In this document: positions 35,068 to 43,855 of the stretch, piece by piece
Layout of the letters: each line of letters starts with the position of its first letter
Position numbering within the stretch: the first letter of the stretch is position 1
Assembly: GCA_937927335.1 (NCBI GenBank)
Contig: CALBDU010000014.1
Location: forward strand, 13,297-77,296
DNA length: 64,000 bases
Direction of reading: 5' to 3'
DNA from: an uncultured Clostridium sp.
GTDB taxonomy: Bacteria > Bacillota > Clostridia > Clostridiales > Clostridiaceae
Made by a program: the position numbers and the translations under genes
Notes under the pieces: model-generated
Told to the model about the DNA's origin: nothing
What the model saw: only the letters and a program-made list of their open reading frames with translations
The model's database searches: none

Positions 35068-35736
35068 TTAATTATTATCAGTGCAATTGCTATATGAAAA
35101 CTTTACACTAACTATATATACCAGTATACCTATAACTAAAAAATATGAGATTATGAATACTGGAGCTGTCATTGCAGCAGGAACAGTACCATAAAGAGTG
35201 ATTGTTCCAAATATCATAAATATAATTCCAGCTACCCATTTAATATATACCTCGGGAATATGTTTCGCCAGCCAGGCGCCGCCAATTATACCGATTCCGT
35301 CAGCAATCAGCATACCTGCTGTTGTACCCATCAAAACGAAGATCGGGAAATGACTTTGTGCAGCAATTGCTATAGTCATAAGCTGGGTCTTGTCTCCCAT
35401 TTCTGCTATAAAAAAGGCTATGGCAACTGTAACAATGGGCCCGAATTTATGTTTTTTACCATCCTCATCATCAATTTTATCTCCTCTTAAAGTCCAGAGC
35501 CCGAAAATAATAAATGCTAGGGCAGCTGCTATTTTCACATTATTTAATGGAATTAGCGAACTAAGATATGTACCTGCTGCTACAGCCATGGCATGGTTTA
35601 AAATTGTAGCCACCAAAACACCTGCCATTACCTGTTTCACCTTGTATTTGCCCGCCATTGCCATTGCGAGCAGCTGAGTCTTGTCCCCCATTTCTGCTAC
35701 AACTACCAGTAATAGGGCTTGTAAAAATTCCGTCAT
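35068..35736 (-). CDS. TMEM165/GDT1 family (UPF0016) cation transporter
   Basis: Membrane protein of 222 residues with six or seven TM helices and two copies of the family motif E-x-G-D-K-T: VVVAEMGDKTQLLAMAMAG and FFIAEMGDKTQLMTIAIAA. Relatives export Mn2+ or Ca2+. A long acidic loop (GDKIDDEDGKKHK) separates the halves. GGAGG precedes the ATG. The leader carries a yybP-ykoY riboswitch, which senses Mn2+, so manganese efflux is the best call. This agrees with the bacterial MneA-type proteins. Confidence 0.93.
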   Translation of the reverse strand: MTEFLQALLLVVVAEMGDKTQLLAMAMAGKYKVKQVMAGVLVATILNHAMAVAAGTYLSSLIPLNNVKIAAALAFIIFGLWTLRGDKIDDEDGKKHKFGPIVTVAIAFFIAEMGDKTQLMTIAIAAQSHFPIFVLMGTTAGMLIADGIGIIGGAWLAKHIPEVYIKWVAGIIFMIFGTITLYGTVPAAMTAPVFIISYFLVIGILVYIVSVKFSYSNCTDNN

Positions 35737-35811
35737 TTTTTAACCTCCTACAATATTTTTAAGCAATAAAAAAACTTTCAACACAATAAGCCTATCTATA
35801 TAGATAAACAA

Positions 35812-35912
35812 ATGTGCTAAAAGTCTCACTTGACTGAAATCAGCCACGATAAAGCCAGGTTAAAAACCAGTATGTTGACTTTATCACCAAAAGGCAGTTA
35901 CTCCCTTTTAAC
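35812..35912 (-). promoter_or_regulatory. yybP-ykoY manganese riboswitch
   Basis: On the minus strand, 75-175 nt before the GDT1 ATG, the conserved blocks occur in order: AAAAGGGAGTAACTGCC, a GTCAACAT internal loop, ACCTGGCT, and AAGTGAGACTTTTAGC. These match the aptamer's GGGGAGUAG, CGUCA loop and GUGAGACCUUUAC consensus. Just downstream TATCTATATAGATA is a perfect hairpin followed by a T6 run, a likely terminator for transcriptional control. Mn2+ binding would raise expression of the transporter. Confidence 0.85.
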
Positions 35913-35986
35913 TCATATTAAATTTACATTACCAATATTAGCATAAGTTTTCATTGTTGACAATATGAGAATTTATTGAAAGTCAT

Positions 35987-36940
35987 TTATTTATATGAAG
36001 TATGCTGTCCCATATATCCTGCATTTTTAAAGTTATTCAATATTCTTATATAATGGTTTGCTTCTCTGACCACATGATCCCCCAGTAAAGAATAAGCTAT
36101 TGATCTGATGCTGCATTGAAGGATGCCTTCAGTACCCTGCTTCTTAAAATTTCTCACATTCACAGTGTTTTTCAGGCTTTTTTCAGTAATCACAGGCAGC
36201 AGACCAAGATTTTCAGATAATTTTTTTCCTTCCTCAGTAAGCTCATCAAACTTCCTGCCAAAATCATCAGCTGTATCGTACAATTTTACTTCCGTGGGGT
36301 CAAGTAGTCCTCTGATAAACTTTGAGTGTTCAGCCATTATTCTGTTCCAAAACGTTTCCTGGTAAGCTGCTTCACCGGCCAAATCAAATTCTTCCCTGTT
36401 TTGTAGTCTTTCAAGCATTCTCAAATAAAATTTTGCTTCCCGTAAAATATGATCTATAAGCAGTGGATAGTTGGTTGTAAACATTTTGCAGGCCAATACA
36501 TTTTGAAGCAAATTGCTCTTAAAATTAGCTATTTGCCGTGCAGCACTTATTGCCTTATTATTAAGTTCCGTAACCCTTGCTACCGTATTCCTTGTAATCT
36601 CTCTTGGAGGACTCCTTAACAATTCAGCTTCCATCCAGGTTATTTTGCTATCAATTGTAATGCTTGTATAAAATTCAGTTTGTCTTTCTGCTTTTATAGT
36701 CAAGTCAGTAATTATCTCCCCTGACTTTATCACCTCCGGGCTTAATAGTCCATAAGACAACCTGATGGTGTCAACCAGCAGCTGGCTGAAAATATTTTTT
36801 AGTTGTTCTGCTTGTTCAATAAATACTTTATCTCTTGTTGTAAATCCTGCCTCTAAAAATATTGAATGCTCTTTTGCAATTCTCATAAAAAATAAATTTA
36901 ATTCTAAGGATTGTCGCACAAATTCTGTATTTGACAGCAT
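35987..36940 (-). CDS. DUF2935 domain-containing protein
   Basis: Soluble, all-helical protein of 317 residues built of two similar four-helix halves. Each carries conserved His/Glu residues (FFMRIAKEHSIFLEAGF, LIDHILREAKFYLRMLERL, FWNRIMAEHSKFIRGLLD, LGDHVVREANHYIRILNNF). This is the DUF2935 pattern and suggests a buried di-metal centre like ferritin-type bundles. AGGAG fixes the ATG at 36940, seven codons inside the longest frame. Function unknown; a clostridial and bacillar family. Confidence 0.88.
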   Translation of the reverse strand: MLSNTEFVRQSLELNLFFMRIAKEHSIFLEAGFTTRDKVFIEQAEQLKNIFSQLLVDTIRLSYGLLSPEVIKSGEIITDLTIKAERQTEFYTSITIDSKITWMEAELLRSPPREITRNTVARVTELNNKAISAARQIANFKSNLLQNVLACKMFTTNYPLLIDHILREAKFYLRMLERLQNREEFDLAGEAAYQETFWNRIMAEHSKFIRGLLDPTEVKLYDTADDFGRKFDELTEEGKKLSENLGLLPVITEKSLKNTVNVRNFKKQGTEGILQCSIRSIAYSLLGDHVVREANHYIRILNNFKNAGYMGQHTSYK

Positions 36941-37028
36941 TTCTATCTCCTGAAAAATCAATTACCCTATTATAATATGCATCCAATCAGGAAATGTTTT
37001 TTTAGCTCTCTCTTCATTATAATTCCCA

Positions 37029-37463
37029 TTAATGTTCATTTTCATCTTCTAATTCATTACAAATAGGGATTCCATACTCTCCGGCTTTACAAAACACTTC
37101 TGTCTTGAACCTCTCATAATCATCAAGATCATCAAAAATAGTAAAATTTTGATCATCAATATATAATTTAATGACAATTCCAAAGGTTATTTCATCTATG
37201 CCTTTAATTTCTGACCATGGCAGATGAAATTCATTTTTTCCCTGCATTATCTTAAGAGAATTGCCCATAACAATAAAGGAATATTTTTTATTATGATAGG
37301 AAGCCAGTTTAAGCACCATAACCATACCGATTGTTATTATGGCTGTCACAATCCCTGCAGTTTTATATCCGTTAATAATAAGAAATATTGCCGGCAAACC
37401 AGCTATGATAATAATAAACTTTATTGAGGTTTCATAAATGTTTACTCTGTATTTGTAAATCAT
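37029..37463 (-). CDS. small membrane protein with PH-like C-terminal domain
   Basis: Protein of 144 residues with two adjacent TM helices (IIIIAGLPAIFLIING, GIVTAIITIGMVMVLKL). A cytosolic beta domain follows (YSFIVMGNSLKIMQGKNEF, LPWSEIKGIDEI) that resembles bacterial PH/DUF5673-like domains. The ATG at 37463 has TTGGAG in front. Function unknown. An analogous layout occurs in the protein at 40936-41406. Confidence 0.7.
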   Translation of the reverse strand: MIYKYRVNIYETSIKFIIIIAGLPAIFLIINGYKTAGIVTAIITIGMVMVLKLASYHNKKYSFIVMGNSLKIMQGKNEFHLPWSEIKGIDEITFGIVIKLYIDDQNFTIFDDLDDYERFKTEVFCKAGEYGIPICNELEDENEH

Positions 37464-37544
37464 AATAGCTTCTCCAATGTTCAATTTATGTTCAAATAAG
37501 TGTAGCTTAATTCTATCATGCATTTACTGGTAATAAAAGTCATT

Positions 37545-37679
37545 TTATAAGAAAAAAAATTTATTATTGCAAATATTTAACCAGCCTGAACATGAATTTA
37601 TACAGTTTACAGTAAAGTCAATTATCTGATGCCTGTCCTCCTTAGTAATTCCTGCTATTCTTATGTATCTTGGAATCAA
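37545..37679 (-). CDS. small protein of 44 residues
   Basis: TTG start five nt after an excellent GGAGGTG. The product begins MIPRYIRIAGITKEDRHQII, continues DFTVNCINSCSGWLNICNN and ends FFFL. The N-terminal part looks like a structured, charged helix and is richer in Cys than chance AT-rich frames; the last residues come from a T-run and may mark a truncation. It is too short for usual gene calling. Evidence is the ribosome site and amino acid composition only. Confidence 0.4.
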   Translation of the reverse strand: MIPRYIRIAGITKEDRHQIIDFTVNCINSCSGWLNICNNKFFFL

Positions 37680-37765
37680 TTTAACACCTCCAATTAACAA
37701 TGACATCATGTCCTAAAGTAAGATGTTTCAAAAAGAATTATGCCACTTTTGGCCCTGATAATTTA

Positions 37766-38164
37766 CTAATCAGGCACAGTGTAGGCAAATGGCAGAAGCT
37801 CTGCAGCATTTATCTTTTTTAAGCCCTGGTTTGTGTTTATTATTATTTTGCAGTGTGGTATGTAATCGGCTAGAAACTGCCTGCAATTTCCACAGGGAGA
37901 TAATAGTTCTTCACCATTTTCGCCCCTCACGGCAGCCAGACAATCAAATTCCCTTTCCCCAGCAGTTATAGCCGACCCTATGGCTATCATTTCGGCACAG
38001 GCTCCGTGAATAGAATATACATTAACACCCGTATAGATCCTTCCACTGCTGCACCTCACCGCTGCAGCTACTGTATGTCTGAGTTTCTCTTTATCATAGT
38101 TCCTTTTTATTGTGGCAGTAGCCATTGCGATTAGCTCCAAATCTTCCTTTGTTACTTCTTTCAC
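37766..38164 (-). CDS. cytidine deaminase-like zinc enzyme
   Basis: Small deaminase (132 aa). The zinc site is CAEMIAIGSA, with Cys replacing the usual His and Glu as proton shuttle, and SPCGNCRQFLADY with the PCxxC pair. This resembles cytidine deaminase and blasticidin-S deaminase. Nucleoside salvage is the likely role; a drug-modifying role is possible. GGGGGTGA at ideal distance supports the GTG at 38164; the ATG at 38179 overlaps that ribosome site and has none of its own. Confidence 0.85.
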   Translation of the reverse strand: MKEVTKEDLELIAMATATIKRNYDKEKLRHTVAAAVRCSSGRIYTGVNVYSIHGACAEMIAIGSAITAGEREFDCLAAVRGENGEELLSPCGNCRQFLADYIPHCKIIINTNQGLKKINAAELLPFAYTVPD

Positions 38165-38235
38165 TGTGCTCACCCCCATTGTATGTTAATTAAGTATCCA
38201 AGGATATTATATGCTATTTATTACTAACAGACAAA

Positions 38236-38271
38236 AAAATGTATGCCGATATTTTTACCGGCATACATTTT
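38236..38271. terminator. terminator-like hairpin
   Basis: Stem AAAATGTATGCCG / CGGCATACATTTT with A- and T-rich flanks, upstream of the deaminase gene and downstream of the ICMT-like gene; it would end transcripts from 38545. Confidence 0.75.
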
Positions 38272-38544
38272 TATTTATTTGAGGGTATCTATTTGGCTGA
38301 ACAAAGATTAATGAGTAACCTTTATCTTAATATATAACAGTCACTACAACTATTCAATAATAATACAGCACATGATGACCATTATTAAAGATTCTGTATT
38401 CATAATGCAATGGAATGTGAATATTTCCTTAAGATTGCATAATATCCTGCATGCTGTGGCAAACTATAAATTCCAAGATTATTAGATTTCTGTTGGTTTA
38501 AGGCTCCGTGGTAAAAAATTAGGTAAAATACTAATAGGTCTTTT
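38272..38544. other. intergenic region without recognised features
   Basis: With the hairpin before it this makes a 380-bp gap between the deaminase and the ICMT-like gene. AT-rich; no frame with a ribosome site, no repeat and no structured RNA were recognised. Confidence 0.6.
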
Positions 38545-39222
38545 CTACCAAATATATGGGACTAGGTGATATTTCACCTTTTGGCAGTATTCAGCATATC
38601 CCTTCAGATTTTTTACAAGGAATTTTTCTTCATCAAGAAGCCTTAAAACAATGACATAGACAAGCCCTAATGCCGGTACCAGTCCATACCAGGACCCAAG
38701 AGCCACCGGAGAAGCAAGCATAAGCACCAAAGCTCCGGAATACATAGGGTGACGCACCAGACTGTAGGGGCCGGTGGATATAACCTTTTGGTCCTCATTA
38801 ACCTCAATAATAGCTGATGTATATGTGTTTTCCCTGAAAACCAGAAAAACCAGGAAAAGGCTCAGCACCACAATTACATCCGCCAAAAAGCTCATTCTTA
38901 AAGAAATTTGTGACCAGTGAAAGCGATAGTCAAGGCCCGATACCACGTATACCAAAATAAAAGATATTTGAGCAAGAGACTGGATCACCTTCTGGTTCTT
39001 CTCTTTTTCAGCACCGGGCCCAGCCTTAACCCTACTCTCCAAAAGCCTTTTGTCATTTTTGAACAAATACAGGGTAATCAGCAAAACGGGAAATGCAAAA
39101 GAAACCAGATAAAACCACCCCTGAAGGTAATTCATGGTACCTGCTGATAAAAACAGAAATATACCTAAAATAACATAAAGGGCAATAAACCCAGCCATAG
39201 CCTGCGCCATTATATTTTTCAT
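38545..39222 (-). CDS. isoprenylcysteine carboxyl methyltransferase-like membrane protein
   Basis: Integral membrane methyltransferase of 225 residues. Five or six TM helices are present, with the C-terminal catalytic signature VISTGPYSLVRHPMYSGALV, then LDEEKFLVKNLKGYAEYCQKV containing the conserved EExL-like Glu pair and Tyr. This is the ICMT/PEMT (methyltransf_16-like) fold. The bacterial substrates are mostly unknown lipids or isoprenoid compounds. AAAGGAG precedes the ATG. Confidence 0.85.
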   Translation of the reverse strand: MKNIMAQAMAGFIALYVILGIFLFLSAGTMNYLQGWFYLVSFAFPVLLITLYLFKNDKRLLESRVKAGPGAEKEKNQKVIQSLAQISFILVYVVSGLDYRFHWSQISLRMSFLADVIVVLSLFLVFLVFRENTYTSAIIEVNEDQKVISTGPYSLVRHPMYSGALVLMLASPVALGSWYGLVPALGLVYVIVLRLLDEEKFLVKNLKGYAEYCQKVKYHLVPYIW

Positions 39223-39479
39223 AATTTATCTCCTTTAAGGTTATTGAACATATTGGTCAAAATGATTGTAGCGCCTTGGACTCATTTGGTCAATATAAAG
39301 TATCACCAATAATATATGGAATATTCAGCATAATAAATTGTATATTGTTCATCTGGAATTTATAATGAGTATATAAAGCTGGTATTCATTTCAATTCTGT
39401 GATATAATATTTTACATCCGTTTATAAGGTATTAACTACCATGAACTGATTGTTATATTTAGGGAGGACTGCGAACCAT

Positions 39480-40772
39480 ATGATTATGTTAATAAATATT
39501 ATTATAGTATTTTTGCTTGTTTTTATGAACGCCTTTTTCGTTGCTACAGAATTTGCAATGGTTAAGGTTAGAAAATCCAGGATAGAAACGCTGGTGCTGG
39601 AGGGAGACGGAAAAGCAAAACATACCTTAAAGGTTGTTAATGACCTTAATTCATACCTGTCAGCCTGTCAGCTGGGAATAACCCTGGCATCCCTTGGCCT
39701 GGGCTGGGTGGGTGAGCCTGCAGTTGCCGACATGCTAATGCCTGTATTCAATTTTTTTAATATGCCTGAAGCTCTGATGCACTCTATTTCATTTATTTTA
39801 GGCTTTGCCATAATCACAGCCTTTCATATTGTGCTGGGAGAGCTGGCGCCGAAATCACTGGCAATATTAAGTGCTGAAAAACTTGCCATGCATACAGCAA
39901 TGCCACTTATATTTTTCTATAAAATAACCTACCCCATAATGTGGGCTTTCAACAAAAGCACAAACCAGGTTTTAAAATTGTTTGGCATATCTCAGGTGGA
40001 TGAGCATGAAGCAGCCCATACTGATGAAGAAATAAAGCTTCTGGTGGAAGAAAGCTATAAGCATGGACTAATAGACAAAACCGAATTAACCTTTGTAGAT
40101 AATATATTCGATTTTACCGAAACCACCGTAAAGGATATAATGATTCCCCGAACCGACATGTGCTGCATATTCCTGGAAAATTCCTTTGATGACATTATAG
40201 CCTACACCCTGAAGGAGCAGCTCACCAGATATCCGGTGTGCAGCGGCAGCAAGGACAATATTCTGGGATTTATCCATATAAAGGATTTATATAAGCAGAA
40301 ATTTGAAGGGAAAACTGAAAGCCTGAAGGATATTATCCGCGAAATTAAATTCATAACCAGATCCATGTCCATCAGTGAGCTTTTAAAGATATTCAAAAAG
40401 GAAAAAGCCCAGATGGCAATAGTCATTGATGAGTACGGCGGTACCTCTGGCTTGGTTACAATTGAAGATATCCTGGAAGAAATCGTGGGCGAGATCCAGG
40501 ACGAATTTGACGATGAGGGCGCTGAAATTACAAAAACCGAGGATGGGAATTTCATCGTTGATGGCAAAGTTATCCTGGATGATGTTAACGATCTCCTTGA
40601 TACAGCCATTGAATCGGAAAATATAGATACAATCGGAGGCTGGATATATTCCAGCTTGTCATCCTATCCCCAGGTAAATGACAAGGTTACCTATGAAGAC
40701 TATGAGTTCACAGTGCTGAAATGTGACAGAAAAAGAATTAGACGGATCTTAATCAGGAAAATATCAAAATAA
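39480..40772 (+). CDS. CNNM/CorC-type transporter-associated protein (hemolysin family)
   Basis: Membrane protein of 430 residues. An N-terminal DUF21/CNNM domain with three or four helices (FFVATEFAMVKVRKSRIETL, SACQLGITLASLGLGWVGEP) is followed by a CBS pair (VKDIMIPRTDMCCIF, MAIVIDEYGGTSGLVTIEDI). A C-terminal CorC/HlyC transporter-associated domain (GEIQDEFDDEG...) completes it. Homologues are Mg2+ exporters or sensors. AGGGAGG lies 12 nt before the ATG at 39480; ATG at 39486 is possible. Confidence 0.92.
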   Translation: MIMLINIIIVFLLVFMNAFFVATEFAMVKVRKSRIETLVLEGDGKAKHTLKVVNDLNSYLSACQLGITLASLGLGWVGEPAVADMLMPVFNFFNMPEALMHSISFILGFAIITAFHIVLGELAPKSLAILSAEKLAMHTAMPLIFFYKITYPIMWAFNKSTNQVLKLFGISQVDEHEAAHTDEEIKLLVEESYKHGLIDKTELTFVDNIFDFTETTVKDIMIPRTDMCCIFLENSFDDIIAYTLKEQLTRYPVCSGSKDNILGFIHIKDLYKQKFEGKTESLKDIIREIKFITRSMSISELLKIFKKEKAQMAIVIDEYGGTSGLVTIEDILEEIVGEIQDEFDDEGAEITKTEDGNFIVDGKVILDDVNDLLDTAIESENIDTIGGWIYSSLSSYPQVNDKVTYEDYEFTVLKCDRKRIRRILIRKISK

Positions 40773-40935
40773 ATTCCAATTGCTATTTGCTTTATTACTT
40801 GATGTTATTGTATGTAATGGTACATAATGGTATAATCTTCTTAAACCATGACTTTAATGCTGCTATACAAGGTTCAGGTTAGTGTTTGTATTTATGATAT
40901 TTGCAGACTATTTCACAAGGTTTGGAGCTGATTTT

Positions 40936-41406
40936 ATGGATGTGCATACTATAATCTCATATATAGTTCTTGTCACAGGTTGTTTATGGATAATTTATCA
41001 ATTATGGACATTTAGTCTCTTTGGCAAGCTTATTGTACAAGCAAATAGGAGCTTAGGTTTAACTATTTTATGGGTTATATTTCTTATTATTTGGGTTTTG
41101 TCTGCTTTGTTGAATAAAAAAACCGTTAATAATATTCTCTTTGCCTTGGATATACTTGGGGTTATGATTTCTATTGTTGCAATTGTACGTTCCTTAATGG
41201 ATAAAGAAATAAGAGAAAATGGCATATTATGTAACTCTCATTTTTATAAGTGGTCCCAAATTAAAGGATACCGCTGGATTTCAGAAAAAATAATTAAATT
41301 TAACACTGAGGCAACTTTAACTTCTGGTGGAGGCTTCGAACTCATCGTTAAGAAAGAATTAAAATCTAAGGCAGATGAGGCACTGCAAAAATATATTACA
41401 TTATAA
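40936..41406 (+). CDS. membrane protein with DUF5673-like C-terminus
   Basis: Small protein of 156 residues with four hydrophobic helices (IISYIVLVTGCLWIIYQLW, LTILWVIFLIIWVLSALL, ILFALDILGVMISIVAIV) followed by a cytosolic beta domain. The latter begins ENGILCNSHFYKWSQIKGY, the typical entry of DUF5673/PH-like domains. TGGAG before the ATG at 40936 outweighs the upstream GTG/ATG codons. A strong terminator follows. Function unknown. Confidence 0.65.
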   Translation: MDVHTIISYIVLVTGCLWIIYQLWTFSLFGKLIVQANRSLGLTILWVIFLIIWVLSALLNKKTVNNILFALDILGVMISIVAIVRSLMDKEIRENGILCNSHFYKWSQIKGYRWISEKIIKFNTEATLTSGGGFELIVKKELKSKADEALQKYITL

Positions 41407-41424
41407 ATTTATCATTTAACGTAG

Positions 41425-41453
41425 AAAGGAACCTTCAAAGAGCAGGTTCCTTT
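41425..41453 (+). terminator. terminator
   Basis: Perfect stem AAAGGAACCT / AGGTTCCTTT followed by TTATATT. Confidence 0.8.
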
Positions 41454-41492
41454 TATATTATAAAGTTATAATTTTATATGGAGAGGATCATT

Positions 41493-42227
41493 ATGAATGA
41501 TATCATTATATTTATTTTTATAATAACTGCATTCTTTTTTGTAATGCTCTTATCAAAGGCCTTGCAGTTTGCTGATTATGCCGTGGAATTTAAAAATCCA
41601 GTCCAGGATTCAATGATAAGCATGCTGGCAATTTTAATAATAATTATTAGTGTTGTTTTCAATGGATTATTTACCTCAAAGGTTATTTTCGGTATAAAAT
41701 ACACCTTCATTGCAAACTTTGCAAATTTGCTGCCGGTAATTTTAATTTGTTATTTTAAGCATGATTCATTTAAAAGCGTTGGAATTACTAAAGTTAATTT
41801 GCTGAAATCAATTTTATTGGGATGCAGTTTAGTTTTATTTTTTTATTTAACTGTTCATTTTTTTATTAGTCCAAATGGAATGCATTACTCTTCATATTAT
41901 ATAACCTCTTTACTAATTAATTACATAATAGTAGGTTTCTTTGAGGAAATTATATTTCGAGGGTACCTTCAAACAAGGTTGACAGCTTCCTTAGGAAAAG
42001 TGAAGGGCTTGGTTCTAACAGCAATTCTGTTTTCTCTGACACATTTGTCAAATGGACTAATACTACAACATTTAAATTTGAACGATGCTTTAATCAATTC
42101 ACTTGCATTGTTGCCGGTTTCCCTATTGCTTGGCTATATTATGCTTAAAGCAAAAAATATTACTGCTCCTGCAATATTTCATGCCGGTTTAGACTGGTTT
42201 GGCCAAATAATAATATATACTATGTAA
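41493..42227 (+). CDS. CPBP family intramembrane metalloprotease
   Basis: Polytopic protein (244 aa) of the CAAX-protease/bacteriocin-processing (Abi) family. Catalytic motifs are FEEIIFRGYLQTRL (E-E-x-x-x-R), LFSLTHLSNG (His) and IFHAGLDW (His). GGAGAGG in front supports the ATG at 41493, not the ATG at 41478 that overlaps this ribosome site. Substrate unknown; members process prenylated or membrane peptides. A second member is at 56030-56758. Confidence 0.9.
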   Translation: MNDIIIFIFIITAFFFVMLLSKALQFADYAVEFKNPVQDSMISMLAILIIIISVVFNGLFTSKVIFGIKYTFIANFANLLPVILICYFKHDSFKSVGITKVNLLKSILLGCSLVLFFYLTVHFFISPNGMHYSSYYITSLLINYIIVGFFEEIIFRGYLQTRLTASLGKVKGLVLTAILFSLTHLSNGLILQHLNLNDALINSLALLPVSLLLGYIMLKAKNITAPAIFHAGLDWFGQIIIYTM

Positions 42228-42281
42228 TTTATCTGCGGCGCTATTTGTTATCGGCGCTAATTTATGACAGTGTTAGTAATG

Positions 42282-43250
42282 CTAATTGTTGGCACTATGT
42301 CTGTCCAAAGGATACAACATTTCATACTGGCTCACATTAGGTTCAAAGCCTTCATTTAACATAAACCCCTTCAGTGACTCACATTGGCTGTCTACATTCA
42401 AAACACTGATTTTATCAGCTTCCGTACCATTCATCATGTATGACAGCATGCTGCCGCCTATTCCTTTTCTTCTATAAAACTTATCCACTGCAATTTGAGG
42501 AATGTCCCCAGTTTTTTTGTCTAAAACCCCATAGCCTATGATTTGCGATCCGGATTTTGCTATATAACATGCGAAGGAATTCGGTACTGCATTTATTGAG
42601 TCAATTGAATTCTGCCAGGAAGGATTAAAGTCCCAAAAATACTGGAGGCTTTTCCACATTTCATTATCAATTTTGTCCACACTTACCTCCATCAGGTATA
42701 TGTTGTCCAACCCGACCATGTCCATCTTCGTGTCCAAATTGAACTTGTCCACACCGGTCTTGTCCAAACTGAACTTGTCTGATTTTAGTTTATGGCTGAC
42801 CTTTTCCATACTAAAGCAGTCAAATTCTCTTGTAACCTCAAAGCCCAGTTTTTTGTATAGCTGCACCGCAGAGGTGTTTGTTCTTATAACCTCCAATAAA
42901 TACTGCTCCACCTTTAAGCTGTCCAATATCTTTAGAGCCTGCTGAAACATTGAACTTGTGATGCCTTGGTGTCTGAAGTCCCTTATAACTGCAGTGCCTG
43001 TGTCATAGGCTGTAAGCTTTCCTTCCCAATTTCTCACTCCATTTAATAAAAAGCCCACCAGTACATCACTGGTAGAAGTTCCCATGGAAGCACCAATTGA
43101 TGCCCCGGCAACATAGCCTCTTCTTAGAAGCATATTCTGCAGCTTTGAAACAGGAATGTCCATTTTTACCTGGTAATCAGAAAATGCCGCAACGAAAGCC
43201 TGGTGAAGCTTTTCCAAGGTTGTATTTTCCAACGTATTATATATAAACAT
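42282..43250 (-). CDS. double-domain GNAT acetyltransferase with repeat-derived linker
   Basis: Two GNAT folds in one chain (322 aa). The N-terminal one (about 1-150) has VIRDFRHQGITSSMFQQALK and VIRTNTSAVQLYKKLGFEV. The C-terminal one (about 205-315) has IAVDKFYRRKGIGGSMLSYM. The linker, about residues 155-195, is a degenerate tandem peptide of DKF/LD-type units encoded by TTGTCCA-containing DNA repeats. An Ala/Ser/Gly-rich insertion is at about 50-65. GGAGG precedes the ATG. One domain probably binds acetyl-CoA while the other is structural, as in mycothiol synthase-like fusions. Substrate unknown. Confidence 0.85.
   Translation of the reverse strand: MFIYNTLENTTLEKLHQAFVAAFSDYQVKMDIPVSKLQNMLLRRGYVAGASIGASMGTSTSDVLVGFLLNGVRNWEGKLTAYDTGTAVIRDFRHQGITSSMFQQALKILDSLKVEQYLLEVIRTNTSAVQLYKKLGFEVTREFDCFSMEKVSHKLKSDKFSLDKTGVDKFNLDTKMDMVGLDNIYLMEVSVDKIDNEMWKSLQYFWDFNPSWQNSIDSINAVPNSFACYIAKSGSQIIGYGVLDKKTGDIPQIAVDKFYRRKGIGGSMLSYMMNGTEADKISVLNVDSQCESLKGFMLNEGFEPNVSQYEMLYPLDRHSANN
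42674..42785. repeat. degenerate TTGTCCA minisatellite inside the double GNAT gene
   Basis: TTGTCCA or GTGTCCA units recur every 15-18 bp (for example TTGTCCACACCGG, CTTGTCCAAACTGAAC, CTTGTCTGAT). They encode the interdomain linker. Similar units appear in noncoding DNA at 57001-57060. Confidence 0.65.
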
Positions 43251-43263
43251 AGTATCCTCCTGT

Positions 43264-43287
43264 GAAATGTCAGTGTAATGTCAACTT
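43264..43287. repeat. family B flank units
   Basis: GAAATGTCAG and AATGTCAACTTATT are two copies of the family B flank without the GGTGCC core. They contain the stop codon of the GNAT gene ending at 43281. Confidence 0.55.
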
Positions 43288-43811
43288 ATTAATTTTTCAA
43301 AGCACTTCAGCGTTTCCCATATAACGTTTTGAAAATGAAACATGACACTGCCGGCATAGCGGTAACCCATACCGATGTATAAATTTGTGGCAGGTATATT
43401 CCCTTCGTATGTATCAAGCCTTACAGTTTTGCAGCCTTTTTCCCTGGCAAGCTGTTCGGAAAAATCAACAAACTCTCTTCCAAAGCCTCTACGGGTGAAC
43501 TTTGGTGTTATACACAATGTATGTATTACCAATACCTCTTCGCCCTGAGCTTCATAGCTCCAGTCTATCTTTCCGTATTCAGGGGGCTGAATATGATTTA
43601 GAATGACGCTTCCAACAATTTCATCATTTTCGATGCCCAGATACATAGTACCCAGATTAATTGCAGTTTCCCCATAGCTTCTGGTTGGGTACAAGCCCTT
43701 CTGCCAGTTGGTATAACTCACATTAGCCGCTTCATAATCCAAAACATCGTCATAGAGCTTTTCAACTTTATCAAGATCATCCATTAAGGCCTTGCGAATA
43801 ACTAAACTCAT
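43281..43811 (-). CDS. GNAT family N-acetyltransferase
   Basis: GNAT of 176 residues, paralogous to 5048-5593: both share the opening DD(L/I)D-xxEx-LYxDL, the W-x-KG-x-YP-x-R segment and the end R-LD-x-(F/Y)EGN-x-PA-x-x-LY. The acetyl-CoA loop is CITPKFTRRGFGREFVDF. The stop codon lies within a family B flank unit, as for other genes here. GGGGTG precedes the ATG. Substrate unknown. Confidence 0.88.
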   Translation of the reverse strand: MSLVIRKALMDDLDKVEKLYDDVLDYEAANVSYTNWQKGLYPTRSYGETAINLGTMYLGIENDEIVGSVILNHIQPPEYGKIDWSYEAQGEEVLVIHTLCITPKFTRRGFGREFVDFSEQLAREKGCKTVRLDTYEGNIPATNLYIGMGYRYAGSVMFHFQNVIWETLKCFEKLIS

Positions 43812-43855
43812 TATAATACACCCCTTGTTTCTACTTATTCTTATGTTAATTTTTA

